In this document: positions 1 to 4,809 of the stretch, one piece after another | How positions within the stretch are numbered: the first letter of the stretch is position 1 | How the letters are laid out: each line of letters opens with the position of its first letter | Assembly (NCBI GenBank): GCA_020350865.1 | Contig: CP070726.1 | Span: 401,981-409,175 of the forward strand | Direction of reading: 5' to 3' | Length of the DNA stretch: 7,195 nt | From: Thermoplasmata archaeon | Lineage (GTDB): Archaea > Thermoplasmatota > Thermoplasmata > GCA-020350865 | Translations under genes and position numbers: made by a program | Notes under the pieces: generated by a model | What the model was told of the DNA's origin: nothing | The model's database searches: none | The model's input: the letters and a program-made list of their open reading frames with translations, nothing else

Positions 1-478
1 ACACCAAGCCCATGAGCAGTCCCAGGAGTATCAAGGCCGCTGTTTCATTGGCAAAGAGCTTTGGATACTTGCTCTGCAATTTTGCCATTAATTTGAAATG
101 CGGTGGGCAATCACATTCCGGGTCAAGCTGCCTTTTGCGTGCCCTTCTGTACAGAATGGAGCCGATCACAATTGAGTAGATACCTATCAGCAGGTATCCC
201 ACCAGCATCATGGTTGCCAAGGACATGTTCAATCCGCCAGTTGCCAGAAGGCCGATGGAATATCCCAGTACTGCACCCACCGCTGTGATGAGCGCTATCC
301 TGCCGATATTGAATTTGATGGCAAAGATGGCCCCCTTTTTCCAGTCACGCCCTTCGCTCATGGTGTACCCCAGCAGACTCGGCCCACACAGGAAGGTGCA
401 TAATGCGGCTCCCCTCACAATGCCCATCACAAAGGCGAAGGCGATAAGAGAACCCAAAGCAACTGCGAACCCGCTCAT
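1..478 (-). CDS. Polytopic membrane protein, DsbD/CcdA-like or UreH-like transmembrane family (C-terminus beyond window)
   Basis: The reading frame runs off the left edge, leaving the first 159 residues. Hydrophobic segments lie at roughly residues 3-22, 24-40, 58-79 and 86-110, and a further one begins near 146. The key motif is CTFLCGP (C27, C31, G32, P33), followed by a GRDWKKG loop and a 'KFNIGRIALITAVGAVLGYSIG' type helix. A C-x3-C-G-P in the first membrane hairpin followed by a G-R-rich second helix resembles the DsbD_2/UreH-like and CcdA families, which move electrons or handle thiols and metals across the membrane. A cytoplasmic-looking linker carries a second cysteine pair, C122-D-C124-P-P. 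ATG 478 is the first ATG after an in-frame stop near 565; an in-frame GTG lies three codons upstream, and no convincing Shine-Dalgarno site precedes either. It follows the cation exporter gene after 122 bases on the same strand, so a metal or redox role is plausible. Family assignment is tentative; membrane nature is secure. Confidence 0.68.
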   Translation of the reverse strand, partial: MSGFAVALGSLIAFAFVMGIVRGAALCTFLCGPSLLGYTMSEGRDWKKGAIFAIKFNIGRIALITAVGAVLGYSIGLLATGGLNMSLATMMLVGYLLIGIYSIVIGSILYRRARKRQLDPECDCPPHFKLMAKLQSKYPKLFANETAALILLGLLMGLV

Positions 479-553
479 CTCAATCACGCAATTTTTCTCA
501 TTACATTCATGGAGGTGAGGAATAGGATAATTCTTTTGGTATGTAAAACCTTC

Positions 554-569
554 TATTTCTCAAGAAATA
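554..569. repeat. 16-base inverted repeat (7-2-7) upstream of the membrane-protein gene
   Basis: TATTTCT-CA-AGAAATA is perfectly symmetric in both 7-base arms with a 2-base centre. It lies between the stop of the cation exporter gene (601) and the start of the membrane-protein gene (478), about 75 bases upstream of that start. The loop is too short for a stable hairpin, so a protein-binding site is more likely than a terminator. In AT-rich spacer DNA a chance match is possible. Confidence 0.35.
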
Positions 570-600
570 CAGGTAAGCGGGGCCAAGGTCAGAATTGAGG

Positions 601-1506
601 TCACTGCTTCTCATTATTGCGATTTTCGTCCCCAATGCCTTCGATACCGCAGTCCCTGCATTCGTACTGCAGGGTGGTGTGGCTGATGTTGTAGCCCTCG
701 GCCAATTGCCCGTTTATCTGGGAGGTCAGCATCTCAGTATCCTTGACACTCATGCTGGAGACGAGGAGGTGCGCGTTCAGGGCGTGCACGTTGGAGCATA
801 TGCTCCAGACATGAAGGTCGTGTATGCCCTCAATCCCTTTCACGGAGAGTATGTTCTTTTTAAGCTCATCGATATCGATGTGTTTTGGGGTTCTCTCCAT
901 GAGTATGTCCACGGATTCCTTGAGCAGTCTCAGTGAGCTGTAAATTATCAGAATGGATATGAGGATGCTGAGGATCGGGTCCACGAGGAAGTTGCCAGTG
1001 AGGATCATGATTATCCCGCCTGCAATGACTGCAAATGAGGAAAGGGTGTCCCCCAGGACATGGAGATACGCACTCCTCACGTTCAGGTCATGATGCCCCC
1101 TCAGCGTGAATGTGATGAACAGGTTCACTGCCAGACCAACGGATGCAGCCAGGAGCATCTCCGTGGTTTTGACCTCGGGAGCCGACAGCAGCCGGTCATA
1201 GGCCTCCCTGAGAATGACTATCACAACTATCACCAGCAGGATCCCGTTTATCAGGGCGGCAAATATCTCGGCGCGGTGATAGCCGAAGGTGGCCTTCTCG
1301 TCATGTGGCCTGCATGCGATTCTGAAAGCGGAGAGGGAGAGACTCAGGGCTAAAACGTCCATGAAAACATGGGCGGCATCTGTGAGCAGGGCCAGGCTGT
1401 TTGAAAGTAAGCCTCCGATGACCTCGGCGATCAGTATGGCAGAAGTCAAGACCACGGCGAACTTGAGCTGCTTGCCAGAGTCCGTTCCGCATGCTTCCTG
1501 TTCCAC
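601..1506 (-). CDS. Cation diffusion facilitator (CDF) family zinc-type metal/proton antiporter
   Basis: A 301-residue protein, typical CDF length, expected in the cytoplasmic membrane exporting divalent metal (Zn, possibly Co/Cd) in exchange for protons. Six membrane helices fit roughly residues 15-35, 38-60, 80-100, 117-135, 155-172 and 173-192. The transport-site quartet is visible: H46-x3-D50 in TM2 (DAAHVFMD) and H149-x3-D153 in TM5 (HVLGD), the His/Asp pattern of Zn-transporting CzcD/ZnT-like members. FGYHRAEI (74-81) follows TM2. The cytoplasmic C-terminal domain (about 205-285) carries GIHDLHVW (H229, H232), H246 and ISHTTLQ (H276), the usual regulatory metal ligands, and ends with C283-R-D-C286. 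The His-rich cytoplasmic loop of many ZnT proteins is short here (only G-H-H at 137-139). The start is GTG, supported by a GAGGAG four bases upstream. TATA and direct repeats lie just upstream. Function is well supported; metal specificity is inferred. Confidence 0.95.
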   Translation of the reverse strand: MEQEACGTDSGKQLKFAVVLTSAILIAEVIGGLLSNSLALLTDAAHVFMDVLALSLSLSAFRIACRPHDEKATFGYHRAEIFAALINGILLVIVVIVILREAYDRLLSAPEVKTTEMLLAASVGLAVNLFITFTLRGHHDLNVRSAYLHVLGDTLSSFAVIAGGIIMILTGNFLVDPILSILISILIIYSSLRLLKESVDILMERTPKHIDIDELKKNILSVKGIEGIHDLHVWSICSNVHALNAHLLVSSMSVKDTEMLTSQINGQLAEGYNISHTTLQYECRDCGIEGIGDENRNNEKQ

Positions 1507-1510
1507 ACAA

Positions 1511-1516
1511 CTCCTC
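1511..1516 (-). promoter_or_regulatory. Shine-Dalgarno site fixing the GTG start of the CDF gene
   Basis: On the minus strand GAGGAG sits four bases before GTG (1506-1504). No ATG in this frame is similarly placed, so the GTG is taken as the start. Confidence 0.6.
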
Positions 1517-1541
1517 TCTGAAATTTAACATTTTAATCAGT

Positions 1542-1557
1542 CTATATAATGGTTTTG
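1542..1557 (-). promoter_or_regulatory. Probable TATA/BRE promoter of the CDF gene
   Basis: Minus-strand TTATATAG (1549-1542) is preceded by CAAAACCA. The box centre is about 26 bases upstream of position 1520, which would give a short leader of about 14 bases containing the GAGGAG site. The spacing is that of a standard archaeal promoter. A transcript end has not been seen; this is motif and spacing evidence only. Confidence 0.55.
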
Positions 1558-1568
1558 ATATGGTTTTG
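1549..1568. repeat. Two direct copies of a 9-base element with 11-base period
   Basis: ATGGTTTTG occurs at 1549-1557 and again at 1560-1568 on the plus strand, which is CAAAACCAT twice on the strand of the CDF gene. The period is one helical turn and the proximal copy runs into the TATA box, so it occupies the BRE position. It could be a binding site for a metal-responsive regulator or a duplicated BRE; the sequence does not decide. Confidence 0.45.
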
Positions 1569-1620
1569 GAAATCGTTATGAAAATAGTCTGCCATCTTGT
1601 TCCCTTGGGCCCACCAACTG

Positions 1621-1660
1621 CCCCCTCCGCCTGCCCCCACCTCCCACCCTCTTCTCTTTT
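1621..1660. other. Cytosine/pyrimidine-rich tract (guanine-rich on the minus strand)
   Basis: Four C runs of 3-5 bases (1621-1625, 1634-1638, 1643-1645, 1647-1649) with spacers of 8, 4 and 1 are followed by cttctctttt. The surrounding spacer between the NUDIX and CDF genes is AT-rich, so the tract stands out. On the minus strand the G runs are a borderline quadruplex candidate lying in transcripts that read through from the NUDIX gene. The rest of the 219-base spacer shows only the CDF promoter elements and an AT-rich stretch. Confidence 0.35.
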
Positions 1661-1725
1661 AAAATAGTATAGATTGATAGATTGTTACATATATTAATTA
1701 GGATTATTAAGTCGAACCCGACCAC

Positions 1726-2133
1726 CTAGAAGTCCACTTTCTCCATTACGATATTTTGCACGGCACCGTGCATCTTGAGGTGAGCGCACTCGGCCCTGGA
1801 AAACCATCCTATGTCCTCGTGCTCCATGGGATTCTTGTTGTAAGGCTCGCCCTTCCACGATATGATCAGGTAGATATGATGCAGGTAATCGTACCCGAAC
1901 GTCGGGTCCCTGTCCTGGTAGCTTGCTATGAATTTCGTGCCCGCAACCATAACACCCAGTTCCTCTTCCAATTCCCTGATCAGTGCCTCCTCGAAGGTCT
2001 CGTAGGGCTCCACATGGCCGCCGAAGATGTCCCATATATCGGGATAGAGCCTGTCCGGCCTCCTCTTGCCCAGGAGGATCTTGTGATTCTGGATGAGTAC
2101 TCCGCCGACTGTGATGCGCGGCGTGCCTGCCAT
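1726..2133 (-). CDS. NUDIX hydrolase
   Basis: A 135-residue single-domain NUDIX protein, at the compact end of the family. The NUDIX box G39-x5-E45-x7-R53-E-L-x-E57-E58-x-G60-V61 matches the consensus GX5EX7REUXEEXGU completely. This helix-loop-helix binds Mg2+ and hydrolyses a nucleoside diphosphate linked to another group. The N-terminal strand (GGVLIQNHKILLGKRR) and YPDIWDIFGGHVEP precede it as expected. The C-terminal 'HEDIGWFSRAECAHLKMH' segment resembles the substrate-specificity helix of MutT/CTP-pyrophosphohydrolase-like members, but the substrate cannot be read from sequence. ATG 2133 has no Shine-Dalgarno site (ACATACCC precedes it); a TATA-like CCTTAAACC about 25 bases upstream suggests a leaderless transcript. 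It is divergent from the metalloprotease gene, with about 100 bases shared between the two starts. Confidence 0.93.
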   Translation of the reverse strand: MAGTPRITVGGVLIQNHKILLGKRRPDRLYPDIWDIFGGHVEPYETFEEALIRELEEELGVMVAGTKFIASYQDRDPTFGYDYLHHIYLIISWKGEPYNKNPMEHEDIGWFSRAECAHLKMHGAVQNIVMEKVDF

Positions 2134-2153
2134 GGGTATGTGATGGCCGGCCG

Positions 2154-2162
2154 GGTTTAAGG
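2154..2162 (-). promoter_or_regulatory. Possible TATA-like box of the NUDIX gene
   Basis: Minus-strand CCTTAAACC, preceded by AATAAAA, is centred about 25 bases from the ATG at 2133, the distance expected for a leaderless archaeal gene. The box is weaker than the others in this window. Confidence 0.35.
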
Positions 2163-2187
2163 TTTTATTGGCGCCTTCCGGTTTCTT

Positions 2188-2199
2188 CCTACATGTAGG
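2188..2199. repeat. Perfect 12-base palindrome in the divergent promoter region
   Basis: CCTACATGTAGG is fully self-complementary and lies directly before the BRE/TATA of the metalloprotease gene and 26 bases beyond the TATA-like box of the NUDIX gene. The position suits an activator or repressor site acting on one or both genes. No related copy was noticed elsewhere in the window. Confidence 0.45.
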
Positions 2200-2200
2200 C

Positions 2201-2213
2201 CAAACTTATATTA
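2201..2213 (+). promoter_or_regulatory. BRE/TATA promoter of the metalloprotease gene
   Basis: CAAAC followed by TTATATTA (2206-2213) is centred about 27 bases before ATG 2237. That spacing makes the second of two close ATGs (2228, 2237) the likely leaderless start. The element closely resembles the second promoter of the hsp20 cluster (CAAAACTTATATAT). Confidence 0.6.
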
Positions 2214-2236
2214 TCCCTCAATCGAATATGATAATC

Positions 2237-3196
2237 ATGCGCCAATGGGGGATTCGAAGCTATGTCATCCTCGTGTCCGTTCTCCTGATATCATCCACAC
2301 TCGCCTCCCTGATCATGATTTCCACTCACGGGAGAATCAAGGTGGGTATCGTGCTCGTGGATGACTGTGACTCTCGGTTTGCCGTATATGCGAAGGAGGG
2401 ATTGGACAGGTACGACGATTACCTCTCAACCGAGATTCTGGATACGCGGTTCAATGCCTCACACATCGGTATCGTGGGCGACCTTTACCTGGCAGATGAT
2501 TTCAATTCCCCGGAATACACGAAAACGGTAAGGGACGGGTTCGGAGTCGATCTGGTCCTGATCATCACCGACCACCCCAGAGGCGGGGTGGACGAGATCC
2601 TGTATTCGTACTGGGGCAAGGCCAACACAGAAAGCGCAAGTGCGGTGATGACGGTCTGGTTCTATATGCCCGAGAGCGAGTTTGACTGGACGGAAAAGGA
2701 ATGGAAGGGCTGGGACAGGCAGTACACCCAGTCTGTGGCAGTGCACGAGGTGGGACACCTTCTGGGGTACAAGCACGATATCTACGACGACAAATGCGTC
2801 ATGATGTTCGGCAGCCACAACCCGGAATACTGTACCCATCACTCCATGGAGCTGCCTTACCGGACCTATCTTGCCCCCTTGGGCTACGGCAAGGATTTTC
2901 ATGCCGCCTCGTTTCTCATCAATTCCGTCCTGGCTGCCCTCTTTCTGCCTTTCCTCATATCCCTTTCGATAATCATCCATTTGATGTTTTCCAAGTTCCT
3001 GTACAGCGCAGAGGTCCATGCCTGGCCCAGCATAGCCACCAACTCGGTTCTGGCCTATTTTGTACTGATGGTGGCCAATTCCGTGGTATCCGGGCTGGTG
3101 GTCGCCTTGACGTTTGCCCTTCTCGTGGAGATATTGTTCTTTCTGTGGCGCGGATGGAAGAGCAGGGCAGAGGCTGGGGAGGCGGTGGAGAGCTGA
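2237..3196 (+). CDS. Membrane-anchored metzincin-type zinc metallopeptidase, archaemetzincin-like
   Basis: A 319-residue protein, probably an integral-membrane protease. Residues 9-29 form an N-terminal anchor after MRQWGIR. Residues 30-225 are a soluble domain and about 228-307 hold three hydrophobic helices before a basic tail (RGWKSR). By the positive-inside rule the protease domain faces outside. The catalytic motif is H170-E171-V-G-H174-L-L-G177-Y-K-H180, the metzincin HExxHxxGxxH, with M189 a likely Met-turn. The stretch YSYWGKANTESASAVMTVWF before it resembles the equivalent strand region of archaemetzincins. The second, Cys-rich part of the archaemetzincin signature is altered: D181 replaces the Cys after the third His, then C187-V-M189, and C199-x2-H202 replaces CxxC. 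His-Asp after the motif also recalls reprolysins, so family placement is open. Start 2237 is chosen from TATA spacing; 2228 is an alternative. It sits just upstream of the chaperone genes on the same strand, so a role in envelope protein quality control is conceivable but unproven. Confidence 0.8.
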   Translation: MRQWGIRSYVILVSVLLISSTLASLIMISTHGRIKVGIVLVDDCDSRFAVYAKEGLDRYDDYLSTEILDTRFNASHIGIVGDLYLADDFNSPEYTKTVRDGFGVDLVLIITDHPRGGVDEILYSYWGKANTESASAVMTVWFYMPESEFDWTEKEWKGWDRQYTQSVAVHEVGHLLGYKHDIYDDKCVMMFGSHNPEYCTHHSMELPYRTYLAPLGYGKDFHAASFLINSVLAALFLPFLISLSIIIHLMFSKFLYSAEVHAWPSIATNSVLAYFVLMVANSVVSGLVVALTFALLVEILFFLWRGWKSRAEAGEAVES

Positions 3197-3296
3197 CTTA
3201 CTTGAATCGTCCTCATTTTTGATATTCAGATGACATGTCCCATATTGCTTTATGCAGTAAGAATTTTGGCAGTCACAGCGACGGGGGATAAAGCAA

Positions 3297-3307
3297 CCTT
3301 TATATAG
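3297..3307 (+). promoter_or_regulatory. Distal promoter (P1) of the hsp20 cluster
   Basis: TTTATATAG (3299-3307) with an A-rich flank (AAAGCAACC) is the best TATA match in the window. Transcription would start near 3329, giving a leader of about 65 bases that includes the second TATA box and the inverted repeat. The spacer from 3197 to 3296 otherwise shows only a T5 run at 3216-3220, a possible weak terminator of the metalloprotease gene. Confidence 0.55.
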
Positions 3308-3350
3308 AAGAGCAGATATACACGCAATAAATCCAACACAATACGATTCA

Positions 3351-3364
3351 CAAAACTTATATAT
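3351..3364 (+). promoter_or_regulatory. Proximal promoter (P2) of the hsp20 cluster
   Basis: CAAAAC followed by TTATATAT (3357-3364) is a BRE/TATA pair. Its centre is about 26 bases upstream of 3386, so P2 transcripts would begin at or within the Shine-Dalgarno site. It lies about 58 bases after P1 and abuts the inverted repeat. Confidence 0.6.
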
Positions 3365-3382
3365 CATCCCGTATACGAGATG
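3365..3382. promoter_or_regulatory. Candidate heat-shock operator: near-perfect 18-base inverted repeat
   Basis: CATCCCGTATACGAGATG reads the same on both strands at 16 of 18 positions, with an 8-base perfect core CGTATACG. It fills the space between the P2 TATA box and the expected start of transcription, where a bound repressor would block polymerase. Archaeal heat-shock repressors such as Pyrococcus Phr and Archaeoglobus HSR1 act at this place, but this sequence is not obviously either of their sites. The regulator is not encoded in the window. Confidence 0.5.
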
Positions 3383-3383
3383 T

Positions 3384-3389
3384 GGGGAG
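3384..3389 (+). promoter_or_regulatory. Shine-Dalgarno site of hsp20, favouring the second ATG
   Basis: GGGGAG directly abuts ATG 3390 and lies six bases before ATG 3396. Only the second spacing is workable for a ribosome, so translation should begin at 3396. A P2 transcript would place this site at its very 5' end. Confidence 0.55.
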
Positions 3390-3395
3390 ATGAGT

Positions 3396-3989
3396 ATGAA
3401 AAAGAGAAAACGAAGAGAGCACGATGATGATGATTACTGGACAGACCGTGGCTCATTCTTCGACGATTTCTTTGAGGTGGGCGGCATCGACAGGGAGTTC
3501 GAGCGGATGAGGGAATATATGGACGAGATCATGCGCAGAGCCATGCGCGGTGAGCTGGAAAAGGGAGAGCAGGGGCCCTATGTGTACGGCTTCTCCATGC
3601 GCCTGGACCCGGACGGGAAGCCGCAGATACAGGAATTCGGCAATACCAAACCCTCGAGGAGGCTGGTGGGGGGCAATAAAGGGGGGGAGGAGCAGATGCT
3701 TGTCTCGGAGAGGGAGCCCCTCACAGATGTCATCGAGAGCGACGATTCCATTTCGATTACACTGGAAATCCCGGGAGTGGAGAAGGACGAAATCGAACTC
3801 ACAGTAAAAGAGGACGTGGTCTCAATCAATGTGGACACCAACGAGCGCAGGTACTTCAAGGAGATACCGCTCAAGGTCAAGGTGGATACGAACAGCTCAA
3901 AGGCGACATACAAGAACGGTGTGCTTGACGTCATTCTGAAAAAGGTGGAGTCAAAGAAGAAGAAGGGCAAGAAGGTTAAGATCGAGTGA
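3396..3989 (+). CDS. hsp20: Hsp20/alpha-crystallin family small heat-shock protein
   Basis: A 197-residue ATP-independent holdase that keeps unfolding proteins soluble in the cytoplasm for later refolding by the DnaK system. The N-terminal arm (about 106 residues) starts with a basic then acidic block (KKRKRREHDDDD), continues with a charged helix (REFERMREYMDEIMRRAMRGE) and contains YVYGFSMRLDPDGKPQIQEF, a segment typical of archaeal Hsp20 proteins. The alpha-crystallin domain runs from about 107 to 185: LEIPGVEKDEIELTVKEDVV, then FKEIPLKVKV, and the signature A-x-YKNGVLDVIL (Y172-L177). The tail is lysine-rich (KKVESKKKKGKKVKIE) and V194-K-I196 is a candidate I/V-x-I/V motif for oligomer assembly, unusually at the extreme end. 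The start is ATG 3396 by Shine-Dalgarno spacing; ATG 3390 is the alternative. It leads the cluster, with grpE 25 bases or slightly more downstream. A seven-G run at 3681-3687 is in frame and intact. Confidence 0.95.
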   Translation: MKKRKRREHDDDDYWTDRGSFFDDFFEVGGIDREFERMREYMDEIMRRAMRGELEKGEQGPYVYGFSMRLDPDGKPQIQEFGNTKPSRRLVGGNKGGEEQMLVSEREPLTDVIESDDSISITLEIPGVEKDEIELTVKEDVVSINVDTNERRYFKEIPLKVKVDTNSSKATYKNGVLDVILKKVESKKKKGKKVKIE

Positions 3990-4014
3990 TACTCGGCTGT
4001 ATAGGATTTCTTTA

Positions 4015-4788
4015 ATGGGTTTCATGTCACAAAGAGGAATGGGAATGAAGAAGGGCGGAGGCTCAAAGAAAGGATTGAAAAAAGCTAAAGACCATACTGA
4101 TGATGTATTTGCAGAAAAAGAAGAGGAGCCAACTATATCACCAGGGAAAATAGAAGATGAGATATCAGGGAAAGAGGGGCATTCAGAAGTGGAAAAGGGG
4201 GAAGAGGAGTTGAGCACGGAGAACCTAAAGGCATCGTTGGATGAGCAGACCAAACTGGCCCAGGATTACCACGACAGGTTGCTGCGCACCCAGGCCGAAT
4301 TCGAGAATTTCAAGAAAAGGTCGGAGAAGGAGATGGACGGCTTTCGGAGCTACGCCAACGCCCAGCTCGTGCGGGACCTCCTATGTATAATCGATGATTT
4401 CCAAACGGCCATTTCATCCAATAATGAGGGAGCGGAGGCCCAGTACCTGAGGGGCTTTGAAATGATTTTCAAGAACCTCTATTCCGTCCTGGAAAAGGAA
4501 GGACTTTCCATGATTAATCCAAAAAACGAACCATTTGACCCCTGGAAGCACGAGGCCGTGGAGATGGTGCCTTCCAGTGAATTTCCGGAGCATACGGTGA
4601 TATCAGTGATACAGCCTGGCTACAAGTTCAAGGACAAGATAATAAGGCCGGCTAAGGTGAGGGTGGCTGTGGAGCCGAAGCCGGCTGGAAAGGAAGGTAA
4701 AGGGGAGGGTGAAATAGAGGGGCATGAAGATGAGACTGAAAAGGATGAGGAGATTAATGACTCAGGAGAAGAAAGGCAAGAAGACTAG
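4015..4788 (+). CDS. grpE: GrpE, nucleotide-exchange factor of DnaK
   Basis: GrpE acts as a dimer that releases ADP from DnaK and so lets substrate go. At 257 residues it is longer than the usual 180-210, because of a charged, low-complexity N-terminal region (about 1-65) and an acidic tail (about 224-257). The long dimerising helix covers about 66-125, with the hallmark AEFENFKKR (94-102) followed by RDLLCIIDDFQTAI. The C-terminal beta domain that touches DnaK contains N171-E-P-F-D-P-W-K-H179-E-A-V and, further on, HTVISVIQPGYKFKDKIIRPAKVRV, both diagnostic. ATG 4015 has AGGA eight bases upstream. ATG 4045 is a rival start, seven bases after GAGG (4034-4037), and would shorten the protein by ten residues in the unconserved region. 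The gene lies between hsp20 and dnaK with 25-base and 15-base gaps to the flanking frames, so co-transcription is very likely. Confidence 0.95.
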   Translation: MGFMSQRGMGMKKGGGSKKGLKKAKDHTDDVFAEKEEEPTISPGKIEDEISGKEGHSEVEKGEEELSTENLKASLDEQTKLAQDYHDRLLRTQAEFENFKKRSEKEMDGFRSYANAQLVRDLLCIIDDFQTAISSNNEGAEAQYLRGFEMIFKNLYSVLEKEGLSMINPKNEPFDPWKHEAVEMVPSSEFPEHTVISVIQPGYKFKDKIIRPAKVRVAVEPKPAGKEGKGEGEIEGHEDETEKDEEINDSGEERQED

Positions 4789-4795
4789 AAATTGC

Positions 4796-4803
4796 GGAGG
4801 TGA
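4796..4803 (+). promoter_or_regulatory. Strong Shine-Dalgarno site of dnaK
   Basis: GGAGGTGA is a full 8-base match to the archaeal anti-Shine-Dalgarno. It abuts ATG 4804, while ATG 4810 lies nine bases after the GGAGG core. The second ATG also gives the canonical DnaK start [14 protein letters not shown]. Confidence 0.75.
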
Positions 4804-4809
4804 ATGGGA

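Noticed and set aside
511..520. GGAGGTGAGG on the plus strand, a perfect Shine-Dalgarno-like sequence
   Set aside because: The next plus-strand ATG (541) is followed at once by a stop and no coding frame begins there; both flanking genes are on the minus strand.
1711..1722. GGGTTCGA-like sequence on the minus strand resembling a tRNA T-loop, with a 4-base stem
   Set aside because: No acceptor, D or anticodon arms fit around it; it is a short chance inverted repeat.
1694..2035. Open frame on the minus strand overlapping the NUDIX gene
   Set aside because: The NUDIX box in the other frame is perfect, and this frame gives an Arg/Gly-rich sequence without a domain.
2145..2152. GGCCGGCC palindrome upstream of the NUDIX start
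   Set aside because: Eight bases of pure G/C symmetry are common by chance, and it lies inside the presumed start region without further structure.
2459..3367. Long open frame on the minus strand opposite the metalloprotease gene
   Set aside because: It is antisense to a gene with a clear HExxHxxGxxH motif and coherent membrane segments, and its own translation has no recognisable domain or plausible promoter.
3681..3687. Seven-G run in hsp20 as a programmed frameshift site
   Set aside because: The zero frame is open through a complete alpha-crystallin domain, so no shift is needed; at most it is a spot prone to sequencing error.
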